From JACDAN01 sp963802375 (lineage in GTDB: Bacteria; Actinomycetota; Thermoleophilia; Gaiellales; Gaiellaceae): a stretch of 64,000 nucleotides of DNA. A model generated the notes under the pieces. It was not told the DNA's origin. It did no database searches and was given only the letters and a program-made list of their open reading frames with translations. Each line of letters begins with the position of its first letter. The stretch's first letter is position 1. Shown in pieces: positions 15,769 to 25,400 of this stretch. A program made the translations under genes and the position numbers. The DNA lies in the NCBI GenBank assembly GCA_963802375.1, contig CAWDIJ010000010.1, positions 930,001 through 994,000 on the forward strand, given 5' to 3'.

Positions 15769-16449
15769 ATGGTCGAGCGGATGGGACGAGCTCCACGCCT
15801 CAACCTCTTCGACGGCCTCTACCACCTCACTGCGCGCGGTGTTCGGCGGATGGCGATCTACGAGGACGGAATCGACTATCGACGGTTTCAGGCCTTCTTG
15901 CGCCAGTTCTCCAGAGAGCTCGACTGGACCTGCCATGCCTTCTGCCTAATGCCCAACCACTACCACCTGCTCATCGAGACTCGGCTTCCGAACCTTTCGG
16001 CAGGAATGCAGCGCCTCAATTGGCGCTACGCCGTCCGCTTCAACTGGCGGCACGGCTACACGGGGCATCTCTTCGAGAGCCGGTTCCACTCCGAGCTGGT
16101 TGAAACCGAGGCCCACTTTCTTGAGACGGCGCGGTACATCGTCCTCAACCCGATCCGCGCAGGCCTGTGCGCTCAACCGGGCGATTGGCCCTTCAGCAGC
16201 TACCGACGCACTTGCGTCCCATCGGAAACGTTCGTCGAGAGCTCTCGACTCCAAGGTCAGTTCGGAAACGACCTCGCGACGGCCCGGTCGCGCTATGAGG
16301 CGTTCGTGGCTGATGGTGTCGATTCGGGCCGTGTCCTGGTGCCTGGCACCACGACACGGCCGAATCAGCCGAAGCCGTACGTCCCGGCGAAGCGTGTCGC
16401 CAGGAGACGGACGAGAAGCGCAGCGGGCAGCCCGACGACGTTCAGGTAA
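15769..16449 (+). CDS. REP-associated tyrosine transposase (RAYT, Y1/HUH family)
   Basis: Single-strand DNA transposase of the IS200/IS605-like Y1 fold. 226 residues from ATG 15769 (MVERMGRAPRLNLFDGLYHL); ATG 15781 is also possible. The HUH metal motif is in LMPNHYHLLIET (about 60-71). A candidate catalytic Tyr lies in MQRLNWRYAVRFNWRHGYTG (about 85-104), followed by GHLFESRFHSELVE and RYIVLNPIRAGL. It is the only plus-strand gene in an 18-kb minus-strand run and is bracketed by two hairpins sharing a 17-base core. The frame continues through the right hairpin (VLVPGTTTR) and ends inside the tail of maf on the opposite strand. A single-copy domesticated RAYT is as likely as an active one. Confidence 0.9.
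   Translation: MVERMGRAPRLNLFDGLYHLTARGVRRMAIYEDGIDYRRFQAFLRQFSRELDWTCHAFCLMPNHYHLLIETRLPNLSAGMQRLNWRYAVRFNWRHGYTGHLFESRFHSELVETEAHFLETARYIVLNPIRAGLCAQPGDWPFSSYRRTCVPSETFVESSRLQGQFGNDLATARSRYEAFVADGVDSGRVLVPGTTTRPNQPKPYVPAKRVARRRTRSAAGSPTTFR
16321..16366 (+). repeat. right REP-like hairpin flanking the RAYT gene
   Basis: A 46-base near-perfect palindrome. The arm from 16321 (GATTCGGGCCGTGTC...) pairs with the arm ending 16366 (...GACACGGCCGAATC) with one bulged G and one mismatch. Its centre is the same CTGGTGCCTGGCACCAC core as the left copy. The first two bases of the maf stop codon lie in the outer stem, so it may also end maf transcription. Confidence 0.75.
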
Positions 16450-16931
16450 TCGCCCTGGATCCGCTCGACGAGCGATCCGCCCAGGCCCTGGATCGCGTAG
16501 GCGCCGGCCCGCTCGCGCCACTCCTCCGCAGCGAGGTAGCGGGCGATGTCGCGGGCGGCGAGTGGGCGAAAGCTGACGCGAGTCGTCTCGCGGTGGAGCT
16601 CCTGCCAAGCCGGCGTCCGCAGGCAGAGGCCCGAGACGACCTCGTGCGTCTTGCCGGAGAGAGTCTCGAGCATCTGCTCGGCCTCACCGGCGTCCGCAGG
16701 CTTACCGAGCACCAGGCCGCCGCAGACGACCACCGTGTCGACCCCGAGGACCGGCCGATCGCCACCGTCCACCGAGGCCGCCTTGCCGGCCGCATGCTCG
16801 ACCGGGTCATCGCCGACCTCCTCGTACTCCGGGACGACAATCTCGTGGGGAATCCAGAGCTGCGTCAGGATCGCCTGGCGCTGCGGGCTGCGGCTCGCCA
16901 GGATCAACGGCGGCGCGGGCGGGCCGCTCAC
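16365..16931 (-). CDS. maf: Maf-like nucleoside triphosphate pyrophosphatase
   Basis: Hydrolyses modified or non-canonical dNTPs/NTPs to the monophosphate. 188 residues beginning MSGPPAPPLILASRSPQRQA with the Maf signature SRSPQRQ, then VLGVDTVVVCGGLVLGKPAD and AYAIQGLGGSLVERIQGDYLN. The last 85 bases overlap the RAYT gene on the other strand, and the stop abuts a strong hairpin. The start overlaps the end of the upstream methyltransferase remnant by four bases. Confidence 0.95.
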   Translation of the reverse strand: MSGPPAPPLILASRSPQRQAILTQLWIPHEIVVPEYEEVGDDPVEHAAGKAASVDGGDRPVLGVDTVVVCGGLVLGKPADAGEAEQMLETLSGKTHEVVSGLCLRTPAWQELHRETTRVSFRPLAARDIARYLAAEEWRERAGAYAIQGLGGSLVERIQGDYLNVVGLPAALLVRLLATRFAGTYGFG

Positions 16932-17134
16932 CCGGCTTTACGGGCCTTCCAGATCGACTCGCACTTGCCGGTCACGTCGCCGAGGACGTTCAGCTCGGAC
17001 TCGGGAATCTGCCAGACACCCCAGCGTGGCTCGCGCCGGTTGATGAACTCCCGGTGCCGATCCTGGTAGTCGTCGCTCTCGCGATCCCAGTAGGCCCGGT
17101 TACGAAGTGCCTGCTCAGACGGCTTTTCGGGCAA
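16928..17134 (-). pseudogene. internally deleted SAM-methyltransferase paralog
   Basis: 68 residues from TTG 17134. Its first part (ALRNRAYWDRESDDY... to LNVLGDVTGK) aligns with the N-terminus of the methyltransferase immediately upstream (ALRNREVWTKANAEY... to IGALGEVAGK). Its last ten residues (CESIWKARKAG) align with that protein's C-terminus (EEIWVARKAV). Everything between, including the SAM-binding motif, is missing. The simplest reading is an old tandem duplicate that lost its middle by an in-frame deletion. The sequence has diverged but stayed open, so a short functional leftover cannot be excluded. Confidence 0.7.
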
Positions 17135-17882
17135 CCCAGATCTCCTCGGCGGGCCAGCGGCGAGCCCAATCGGCCGGGACGAAGTCGTAGTACTCATGGT
17201 CGGTCACGGACGCCGGCGCGAGCCGCTCGTGGAGCGCCTCGACGACGAACCCCTTGTCGCGCAGGATGCGGATCATCTCGCCATGGCCGAGGTGATAGTT
17301 GACGCCCTCGTCCTCGCCCGGCCACTCGAACCGGCCCAGGTCCGACTGCGGCCGAAGGAGCCGCTCCTCCACCTTGCCCTCGTCGGGCGAGCACAGGATC
17401 GAAAGCGTCGAGTTGCAGAGGAACACGAGCCTCCCGCCCGGCCTGAGGAGCCGCGCGGCCTCGCCGATCCACAGATCGGGGTCGCACCAGATGGAGGCGC
17501 CGTACTCGGAGATTGCGAGGTCGAAGCTCTCGTCCGGGAGCGGAACGTCCTCCGCGCTTGCCTCGACCAGGGGGAAGTGCAGGTCGAACTCGTCCTGCAT
17601 CCGCCGGGCGGTCTCGAGCTGCGCCGTCGTGACATCCACGCCCGTCACTCGGGCGCCTCGCCTGGCGAGCCAGGCGCCGAAGTAGGCGGTTCCGCACCCG
17701 AGCTCGACGACGTCCTTGCCGGCAACCTCGCCGAGGGCGCCGATCTCCGCCTCGGGGCCGGAGAACATCCCCCAGTCGATCTCCTCCCTCGCCCAGGATT
17801 CGCGGGCCTTCGCGTCGGTGTACTCCGCGTTGGCCTTGGTCCAGACCTCGCGGTTCCTCAGCGCATCGTCAGCGTGGCTCAT
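17115..17882 (-). CDS. class I SAM-dependent methyltransferase
   Basis: 255 residues with a Rossmann-type methyltransferase core: motif I VVELGCGTAYFGAWLARRGA (about 60-79), acidic ribose-binding GVDVTTAQLETAR, motif II-like ASAEDVPLPDESFDLAISEY and post-motif LLRPGGRLVFLC. The substrate is unknown. ATG 17882 overlaps the ndk stop by 14 bases, and an internally deleted paralog follows. It sits between ndk and maf, both nucleotide-pool genes, but that does not identify the substrate. Confidence 0.9.
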   Translation of the reverse strand: MSHADDALRNREVWTKANAEYTDAKARESWAREEIDWGMFSGPEAEIGALGEVAGKDVVELGCGTAYFGAWLARRGARVTGVDVTTAQLETARRMQDEFDLHFPLVEASAEDVPLPDESFDLAISEYGASIWCDPDLWIGEAARLLRPGGRLVFLCNSTLSILCSPDEGKVEERLLRPQSDLGRFEWPGEDEGVNYHLGHGEMIRILRDKGFVVEALHERLAPASVTDHEYYDFVPADWARRWPAEEIWVARKAV

Positions 17883-18285
17883 CGGGGAACCACAGGCCGA
17901 TCTCGCGCTCCGCCGACTCGGGCGAGTCGGAACCGTGGACGAGGTTGTCCGGCATCGAGAGCGAGAGGTCGCCGCGGATCGTTCCCGGCGCCGCGTCAGC
18001 GGGGTTGGTAGCGCCCATCGTCGTCCGGACCGTCGTGATCGCGCCCTCCCCTTCGAGGACGAGCGCCAGCGTCGGGGCCGAGGTGATGAAGTCGACGAGC
18101 TCGCCGAAGAAGGGCTTCTCCGTGTGCTCGGCGTAGTGCTCCTCGGCCAAGGAGCGGTCGACGGTGAGGAGGCGCGCGGCCTTGATCTCGAGGCCGCGAC
18201 GCTCGAAGCGAGCGACGATCTCGCCGGTGAGTGCGCGCCGAACCGCGTCCGGCTTCACGAGCACGAGTGTTCGCTCCGCTGCCAC
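17869..18285 (-). CDS. ndk: nucleoside diphosphate kinase
   Basis: Equilibrates NDPs and NTPs through a phosphohistidine. 138 residues, the normal length; RTLVLVKPDAVRRALTGEI at the start and the active-site NLVHGSDSPESAEREI near residues 113-128 carrying the catalytic His. FVDFITS-like and TTMGATNPADAAPGTIRGD segments are canonical. It lies downstream of folC and the zinc-ribbon membrane protein, a common actinobacterial neighbourhood. Confidence 0.97.
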   Translation of the reverse strand: MAAERTLVLVKPDAVRRALTGEIVARFERRGLEIKAARLLTVDRSLAEEHYAEHTEKPFFGELVDFITSAPTLALVLEGEGAITTVRTTMGATNPADAAPGTIRGDLSLSMPDNLVHGSDSPESAEREIGLWFPDEPR

Positions 18286-18303
18286 GGAGCGGGAGACTAG
18301 CCG

Positions 18304-18828
18304 CTAGCCCCCCGGGCGCTCGCGTCGCGGCGCCGGCGGGAACTCGATCGTCGTCGGCGTCTCGACCGGCGTCTCGCAGTAAGGGCAGACCTGCCAGAGC
18401 GTCTCGAGCGGCGCCTTGCAGTTCACGCACGCCTGGCGCAACTTCGTGGTGCAGACCGGGCATACGAGATAGGACTCCTCGACGTGAGCCCGGCAGACGG
18501 GACAGTGGAGCTCGCGCCGCGCCACGCGCTCCTCCATCGCCTTGATCTCGAGCTCGCGCTCGCGGACGTCTTCGAGGTACTCGGGAGGGCGGAACAGCAT
18601 GTAGATCAGGGCGCCGACGAAGGGTGGGACGAGTCCGAGAATCGTCGCCATCGCGACGAGCCAGGGATCCTCGATCCGGCGCCGCGCGTCCTTGAAGACC
18701 CAGTACGCGACGGCGAGCCAGAAGACGACGAGGAAGAAGATCCCGAGGTTGCGGGCGACGTCCCAAGCACCGGAGCCGAAGAAGTCCTGGAGCCTCCCGA
18801 AGAAGTCGTCCGAGTTGTCTTCGCTCAC
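18304..18828 (-). CDS. zinc-ribbon membrane protein
   Basis: 174 residues: two helices (about 25-45 and 58-78), a short coiled segment (YLEDVRERELEIKAMEERVA) and a cytoplasmic tail with four CxxC knuckles (CPVC, CPVC, CVNC, CPYC), enough for two zinc ribbons. It ends in a Pro-rich segment. It sits between folC and ndk in the minus-strand operon with short gaps. Function is unknown; double zinc ribbons on a membrane anchor often mediate protein or nucleic acid contact. Confidence 0.8.
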   Translation of the reverse strand: MSEDNSDDFFGRLQDFFGSGAWDVARNLGIFFLVVFWLAVAYWVFKDARRRIEDPWLVAMATILGLVPPFVGALIYMLFRPPEYLEDVRERELEIKAMEERVARRELHCPVCRAHVEESYLVCPVCTTKLRQACVNCKAPLETLWQVCPYCETPVETPTTIEFPPAPRRERPGG

Positions 18829-18837
18829 CTGCTCACC

Positions 18838-18951
18838 TCACAACAACAGCTGCCCGACGACGTAGCCGGCGGCGAACGCGAGCCCGACGATCGTCAGCAG
18901 GACTGCGGCTGCGACCGCGAACACGCTGAGCCGCTCACCGACCTTCGTCAT
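18838..18951 (-). CDS. 37-residue single-span membrane peptide
   Basis: MTKVGERLSVFAVAAAVLLT followed by a hydrophobic run to GQLLL: one transmembrane helix with a short basic N-terminus. ATG 18951 overlaps the folC stop as ATGA, and its stop lies 10 bases before the next gene's start, so it is embedded in the operon. The very regular hydrophobic pattern and coupling argue for a real gene despite its size. Confidence 0.6.
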   Translation of the reverse strand: MTKVGERLSVFAVAAAVLLTIVGLAFAAGYVVGQLLL

Positions 18952-20036
18952 CGTACGCCCTGATCCTCCGCTCCAGCCAGGTTCGCGAGCAAATACAAAG
19001 AACCGGTCACCACGATCAGTCCCGAGCTCGATTGTCTCGCATGCGCGAGGGCCTTCCGCGGATCGGGCTCGATCTCAACTTGCAGGAAGTGTGGCGCGGC
19101 TCGCTCGGCGAGCTCCTCCGCGGGCATCGCGCGGGGGTTGTCTGACCGTGTTGAGACGAGGCGGGGCGCCAGTGCCGCCAGGTCCTCGAGCATGGCATCC
19201 GCGTCCTTGTCGGCCAGGATCGACGCGACGATCACCTCGACGGGCTCGTCGATCCGCTCGCGGAGCCAGGTCGTGCCCGCCGGCGTGTGCGCACCATCCC
19301 AGAGCTCCCGACCTCGCCGCTCGAGCCGCCCTGCGAGCGCGACGTGCGGCTGTGCCTTGATCTCGTGACCGAGGAAGATCTCCGCCGCCTTTCGAGCGTC
19401 TCCCGTCACGATTTCGGCGCTCTTCGGTACTAGCTCGGCGTATTCGTTGTCCGGCACGACAACTACTCTGGCTGCATGCGCCACTGCAAGCTTCTCCTGC
19501 GCGATCTGCTGCGTCGTGTCGCCGAGCACGTCCGTGTGCTCGAGCGAGACGTTGGTCAGCAGCACGACCTCGGCGTCGACGACGTTCGTCGCGTCGAGCC
19601 GTCCGCCGAGACCCGCCTCGACGATCGCCACGTCGACCTCGCGCTGGGCGAACTCGAGGAGCGCCGCGGCGGTCAGCGCCTCGAACTGGGTCGCGTCCAC
19701 GGCTTCCGCGTCGGGGCGGACCCGGGCAACTGCACGCTCGAAGTCTGCCTCCGTGCCGTCGACCCAGATCCGCTCGGCCCAGCCGCTGACGTGCGGCGAC
19801 GTGTACGCGCCCGCTCGCCTCCCCTCCGCCTGCAAGAGAGCGGCAATCGTTCGCGTCGCGGTCGACTTGCCGTTCGTCCCGACAACATGAATCGCGGGAT
19901 ACCGGCACTCGGGATGGCCGAGACGGTCGAGAAGCTCCCGCATCCGGTCGAGCCCGAACTCCTCCGGCCAGGGGCTGAGCGACGCAACCCAGTCGGTCGC
20001 GGGGCCCCCGCTAGCCGCCGAGAGCTTCGAGCTCAC
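18948..20036 (-). CDS. folC: folylpolyglutamate synthase / dihydrofolate synthase
   Basis: Adds glutamate to dihydropteroate and folates. 362 residues, somewhat short for FolC. Mur-ligase P-loop HVVGTNGKSTATRTI (about 48-62), AYTSPHVSGWAERIWVDG (about 75-92), VAIVEAGLGGRLDATNVV and LTNVSLEHTDVLGDT are all present. GTG 20036 overlaps the valS end by 26 bases and places the conserved SLSPWPEEFGLDRM near residue 20; ORF extensions further upstream lie wholly inside valS. The short C-terminal domain is complete in outline. Confidence 0.93.
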   Translation of the reverse strand: MSSKLSAASGGPATDWVASLSPWPEEFGLDRMRELLDRLGHPECRYPAIHVVGTNGKSTATRTIAALLQAEGRRAGAYTSPHVSGWAERIWVDGTEADFERAVARVRPDAEAVDATQFEALTAAALLEFAQREVDVAIVEAGLGGRLDATNVVDAEVVLLTNVSLEHTDVLGDTTQQIAQEKLAVAHAARVVVVPDNEYAELVPKSAEIVTGDARKAAEIFLGHEIKAQPHVALAGRLERRGRELWDGAHTPAGTTWLRERIDEPVEVIVASILADKDADAMLEDLAALAPRLVSTRSDNPRAMPAEELAERAAPHFLQVEIEPDPRKALAHARQSSSGLIVVTGSLYLLANLAGAEDQGVR

Positions 20037-22425
20037 GCCGGTACCGGGCCAGCTTCTCCCGCTCCGCGTCGACGACGTCGGCGGGCGCGCGTTCGACGAA
20101 GCGCTCGTTGCCGAGCATGCTCTCCGCACGCGCGATCTCCTCGCGGAGCCGTTCGACCTCGGCCGTGGCATCGCCGTCTCCTGCCACCACCTGGCGTCGC
20201 TCGACGGCTTCGAGGATCCGCTGCTCGTCGTCGCTGAGCGGTGGAAGGACGCCGCTGCGCCGGAAGACGACCGCGGCCTGCTGCAGGCGGTCGAGCGCCC
20301 CGGCGTCCTCGGAGAAGCGATCGTCGGCCTCCGGCCAAGGAGCCACGATCAGCCGCGTCGTTCGGCCTGGGAGCTGCGTCCAGATCTCCTCTGTCACGTG
20401 GGGCATCACGGGGTGGAGCAGCCGCAGCAATCGCTCCAGCGCCGCGAGGGCGGTCGCCTGCGCAGCCTGGTCGCGGTCGTAGAGCCTCGGCTTGACCGCC
20501 TCGGCGTACCAGTCGCAGAAGTCGTCGAAGGTCAGGCGGTAGAGCGCGTTCGCACCGGCGGCGAACTCGAACCTGCCCCAGTGCTCCTCGAGCACCGCAC
20601 GGGCGGAGTCCAGCCGCGCGAGGATCCAGCGCTCCTCGAGATCGCGTGGCAGCGCCTCCGGCTCGATCCCCTCGGTGTTCGAGAGGATCAGGCGGGACAC
20701 GTTCCAGAGCTTGTTCGCGAGCTTCCGCCCCTCCTCGATGAAGCCGATCGAGAAGCGGACGTCCTGGGTCGACGACATCTTCAGGAGCCCGTAGCGCGTC
20801 GCGTCCGCGCCCTGATCGGCGATCACCTGGTCGGGGTCCATCCCGGTGCCGAGGCTCTTCGACATGCGGCGCCCGTCGGGAGCAAGCACGAGCGAGTGGA
20901 TGATCACGTCGGAGAACGGCATCTCCCCCATCAGCTCCTGCCCTGCCATCATCATGCGCGCGACCCAGAGGAAGATGATGTCTCGCGCCGTCGAGTTCAC
21001 GTCGGTCGGGTAATAGCGCGAGAGCTCTGGCGTCTGCTCGGGCCAGCCCAGCGTCGCGAACGGCCAGAGCGCCGAGGAGAACCACGTGTCGAAGACGTCC
21101 TCGTCCTGCCGGAGTTCCTGCGAGCCGCACTCGCCACACGAAACCGGCTCCGACTCCGCGATCGTCGTGTGCCCGTCCGGGCAATACCACGCCGGGATCC
21201 GCTGACCCCACCAGAGTTGCCGCGAGACGTTCCAGGGCCGGATGTTCTCGAGCCAATCCAGCGCCACCCCGCCCTGGTTCGCCGGAGTGAATCGCACGCG
21301 GCCCTCGCGAATCGCTGCGATCGCCGGTGCCGCCAGGTCGCTCATCTCCACGTACCACTGCTCGGTGATCAGCGGCTCGATCCGATCCTTGGAGCGGTCG
21401 CAGTGTCCGACCGAGTGCCGGTAGGACTCGCGGCCCTCGAGCTGGTCGTGCTCGCGGAGCCAGTCGAGGATCCGCTCCTCAGCCTCCTTCTGCGTCAGAC
21501 CGGCCAGGTCGCCGGCGTGGTCGTTCATGCGCCCGTCGAGACCGATGACGGTGATCTCCGGCAGCCCCTGGTCGCGGCCGATCTCGAAGTCGACCGGATC
21601 GTGTCCGGGCGTGATCTTGAGCGCACCGGTCCCAAATGCAGGATCCACACGGGAGTCGGCAACGATCGGCACTCGCCGCTCGACGTAGGGAACGACGACC
21701 TCCTTGCCGACGAGGTCCCGGTAGCGCTCGTCGTCCGGGTGCACCGCCACGCCGACGTCGCCGAGAATCGTCGGCGGTCGCACAGTCGCGATCGAGACCG
21801 AGCCCGATCCGTCTGCGAGCGGATAGCGCGCCGTCGTCAGCGTGTCGTCGATGTCGCGATGGACGACCTCGAGATCCGACACCGACGTCCTGCAGCCCGG
21901 GCACCAGTTCACGATCCGGTTGTCCCTGTAAACCCATCCGCGGTCGTTCAGGTGGACGAAGAAGCGCAGGACGGCGCGGATGTAGTCGTCGTCCATCGTG
22001 AAGCGCTCGCGCGAGTAGTCGAGGGACGCACCGAGCTTCCGAAGCTGGCCCATCACAATCCCGCCGTACTCCTCCAGCCAGCGCCAGGTGCGCTCGACGA
22101 ACGCATCCCTACCGAGCTCGTACCTGTTCGTCCCCTCCGCCAGGAGCTGGCGCTCGATGACCGCGTGCACGGCGATCGAGGCGTGGTCGTAGCCCGGCTG
22201 CCAGAGCACGTTGAAGCCGCGCATGCGATGCCACCGGATGAGCACGTCCTGCGTCGACGCGTTCAGTGCATGCCCCATGTGCAGGTTCCCGGTCACGTTG
22301 GGGGGCGGCAGCGCGATCGAGAACGGCTCGCCCGGCGCCTCGGGATCGGCGCGATAGTGGCCCTCGGCTTCCCAGGTCTCCTGCCAGCGCTCTTCGACGC
22401 CCTTGGGGTTATAGAGAGAGTCCAT
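20011..22425 (-). CDS. valS: valyl-tRNA synthetase
   Basis: Class I synthetase charging tRNA-Val. 804 residues; HIGH motif NVTGNLHMGHALN (about 45-57), CP1 editing domain, zinc-type CPDGHTT...CGECGSQ, and KMSKS motif GRRMSKSLGTG (about 521). A C-terminal coiled-coil arm ends ARYRRELEALGG. ATG 22425 is used; an adjacent GTG at 22428 is equally possible. It heads the minus-strand valS-folC-...-ndk-maf run. The CP domain is shorter than in the 950-residue enterobacterial enzyme. Confidence 0.97.
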   Translation of the reverse strand: MDSLYNPKGVEERWQETWEAEGHYRADPEAPGEPFSIALPPPNVTGNLHMGHALNASTQDVLIRWHRMRGFNVLWQPGYDHASIAVHAVIERQLLAEGTNRYELGRDAFVERTWRWLEEYGGIVMGQLRKLGASLDYSRERFTMDDDYIRAVLRFFVHLNDRGWVYRDNRIVNWCPGCRTSVSDLEVVHRDIDDTLTTARYPLADGSGSVSIATVRPPTILGDVGVAVHPDDERYRDLVGKEVVVPYVERRVPIVADSRVDPAFGTGALKITPGHDPVDFEIGRDQGLPEITVIGLDGRMNDHAGDLAGLTQKEAEERILDWLREHDQLEGRESYRHSVGHCDRSKDRIEPLITEQWYVEMSDLAAPAIAAIREGRVRFTPANQGGVALDWLENIRPWNVSRQLWWGQRIPAWYCPDGHTTIAESEPVSCGECGSQELRQDEDVFDTWFSSALWPFATLGWPEQTPELSRYYPTDVNSTARDIIFLWVARMMMAGQELMGEMPFSDVIIHSLVLAPDGRRMSKSLGTGMDPDQVIADQGADATRYGLLKMSSTQDVRFSIGFIEEGRKLANKLWNVSRLILSNTEGIEPEALPRDLEERWILARLDSARAVLEEHWGRFEFAAGANALYRLTFDDFCDWYAEAVKPRLYDRDQAAQATALAALERLLRLLHPVMPHVTEEIWTQLPGRTTRLIVAPWPEADDRFSEDAGALDRLQQAAVVFRRSGVLPPLSDDEQRILEAVERRQVVAGDGDATAEVERLREEIARAESMLGNERFVERAPADVVDAEREKLARYRRELEALGG

Positions 22426-22484
22426 CACTCGCTGACGCCGACCTTAAAGCGGCGTTGCAGGGATCGGATGTGGTCAGGCAGCGA

Positions 22485-25400
22485 CTATGCGTCCAGTATA
22501 CGGCGCGCCTTGGCTGCGGCAACGACGTTGCCCTTCTGCTCGTACAGCCGTGCCGCCCGCTCGACGAAGGATCTCGACTCGGAGTCAGGACCCGCGATCC
22601 GTAGCACCTCGGCCAGATCCATGAACGCGTCGGCACGCAGCACCGAGAAGTCCGTCTCGTCCGCGAGCGCCACCGCTTCTCTCGCCAACACCTCGGCCTG
22701 CTCCAGGTCGCCTTGTCTGGCCAGGAGCTTCGCGCGAACCGCCCGCCACTGCACACCCGCAGAACGATCGTCCGGCGCCGTCGAGCCTTCGCTCACTCGG
22801 CTGAGCTCGAGTGCGCGATCGTCGACGCCCTGGACGTAGAGCGCGTCGGCGAGCTTCGCTGCGAGATCGGGAAAGTTCTGCGTCTCGCCGATCTCCTCCA
22901 GGAGCCCGTAGCCCCACGCCAGCTCGCGCTCGGCGGCAACGGGGTCGCCGTCGAGCATCTCGATGATGCCGTAGGTCTCGGCAGCGGCGGCCGCGGTGAC
23001 CCGAAGGCCGAGTTCCTGGACGAGCTCCTTGTGCGCGTCGACGAGCTCCCGGGCCTCGTCGAACCGACCGGCCATCGCCTTGAGGCCGGCAAGCGCGCGA
23101 AGCGCTGAAGCCCGGATCCGCTGTTGCTGCGCGGGGTCCGCCAGGATCTCCTCGCAGAGTCGAATCGCCTCCGGAACCGGCTTCGGACCGAAGAACGCTG
23201 CGCCGATCGACAGGTTGAGGCTCTGCGCCTCGGTGCGGGCATCGCCGGAGCGTCGGGCGTGCTCGAGCGCCCGCTCGAGCGCTTCGACCGTCGCCGATGC
23301 CTGACAGCGGAACCACGGTGCCCAGGCAAGAAGCTCCCATGCCTTCGCCAAGAGGCGATCGTCACCCGCCTGTTCGAAGGTCTCGATCAACGGCTCCGCC
23401 CGGCGAACGACCTCCTCCGTCACCTCGGGATCGGTCAGCAGTCTCAAACGAAGCCGAATGACCTCCGCGCGAGCCTCCAGCACGTCGTCTCCGCTCGCAG
23501 ACGCACTCTGGATGACCTCTTCGAGGATCGCCTCCGCCCGCTCGAACTCGCCCGTCTCTCGAAGAGCTTCGCCGAGATCGGCAAGCAGCTCCACGCGGCC
23601 GGCCGCCCCCGGCTCGAGCAGGGTGGCCGCCCGTGACAGGAGCCCCACGGCGGCAGCAAGGTCGCCGCGCTCGTAGGCACGACGGCCGGCGCTGCCCAGC
23701 CGAGTCGCGGCACGTCTCGCGAGCGCGCGTCCTTCGGCATCGACCGGCCCCAACTCGGCGCGGTACGAGTGCGCCCGTTCGAGGTGGTAGCCGACGATCT
23801 CCTCTTCGCCCTCGTTCTGCTCGAACCAGTTCCCGAGACGCTCGTGGAGAACTGCCCGCTCGAGCTTGGGAAGGGCGTCGTACGCGACCTCCAGCAGCAG
23901 GAGATGGCGGAAGCGAAAGACCTCGTCTCGAACCGGCCGGATCAGCTCGCGCCGAACGAGGCCTTCCAAGGCATCGCTCAGCACACGCCCGTCACTAGGA
24001 GAGAGCTCGGCGAGCGCTGCGCGGCGGAACTCTCGACCTATCACCGAAGCCCGCAAGAGCAGCGATCGCTCGCCTGGATCCAGCCCCTCCAACCGCGCCG
24101 CGAGCAGCGCGCGGATGGTAGGCGGGATCGGCACGTCCCGTCCGCCGTCGGAACCCTGCTCGGTGACCATCGCGAGCATCTGCTCGATGAAGAGCGGGTT
24201 GCCCTCCGACGCTGCGGCGATCCGGGCCCGTGTGTCGTCGTTGAGCTCGATCTCGCCACGAAGCGCCTCGATCAGCTCGTCGCTCTCCTGCTTCGACAGC
24301 GGTTCCAGGACGATCGAGCTGACGTTCGCCCGGCCCCCTGCCAGCCGGGGGCGCGCCTCGATCAGCTCGGTTCGGGCCAGGCAGACGAGCAGAATCGGCG
24401 CATCGCCGGACCACTCGGCTACGTGCTCGACGAGGTCGAGAAGCGTCGGCTCGGCCCAGTGGGCATCCTCCAGGAGAACGATCAAGGGGCGACCCCCTCG
24501 CGCCCGCGCCTCGAAGAGCTTCCGCGCCGCCCAGAACGTCTCCTCGTTCGAGCTCGCCTGACCCGAGGGACCCACTGCGCCGAGAAGCCGTTCGACGATC
24601 GCATCGGCCTCAGGTTCGCCGGCCAGGAGCGCCGTCAGGTCGCCGACCTGCTCGAGGATCTCACGCAGCGGCCAGAATGTGATGCCTTCGCCGTACGAGG
24701 GACAGTGACCCTGAAGCAGCGTCGCTCCATCTCCGACCGAGAGGACGAGCTCGCGCGCCAGCCTGGACTTGCCGATGCCGGCGGGCCCAAGGACCGTGAA
24801 GAGCTGGACCGTCCGCTGTTGCCCGGCCCGATCGAAGGCCTGACCAAGCTGAGCGAGCTCGCCGACACGGCCGATGAGAGGCGTCTCGAGCCGGCGAACG
24901 TATCCCGGCGTCCCCGGCGCCAGCTCGAGCAGCCGCCAGGCGGACTCGCGGCCGGTCGCCTTCAGCGCACTCGGGTCGACACGCTCTGCCCGGACCGCAT
25001 CGCGGACGAGCCGCTGCGTCTGCTCGTCGAGCAGGATCTCGCCCGGATCGGCGGCTTGCTGCAGACGGGCGGCGACGTTGACCGTGTCTCCCGCGATCAG
25101 CGTCTGCACCCTCGCGTCGCCGGCCACCACCTCCCCGGTGTTCACGCCAGAACGAAGCGAGACGGCGATGTGCCAGTCGCGCTCGAGCTCTGCGCCGAGC
25201 TCCTCGAGAGCGGTGCGAGCCTCGGACGCGGCACGGACGGCGCGTAGCGCATCGTCCTCGTGCACCGTCGGAACACCGAAGATTCCGATCACCCCGCCGG
25301 CGGGTGACGACTCGGTGCGGGCGCCGTGGCGCTCGAGCACGCCTGTCACGGTCTCGACCGCGCGCGACATGGGGCGGCGGAGCGCCTCAGGGTCATGAGG

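Noticed and set aside
20398..22839. 813-codon plus-strand frame antisense to valS
   Set aside because: No motif, no ribosome site, wholly inside a well-supported synthetase gene.
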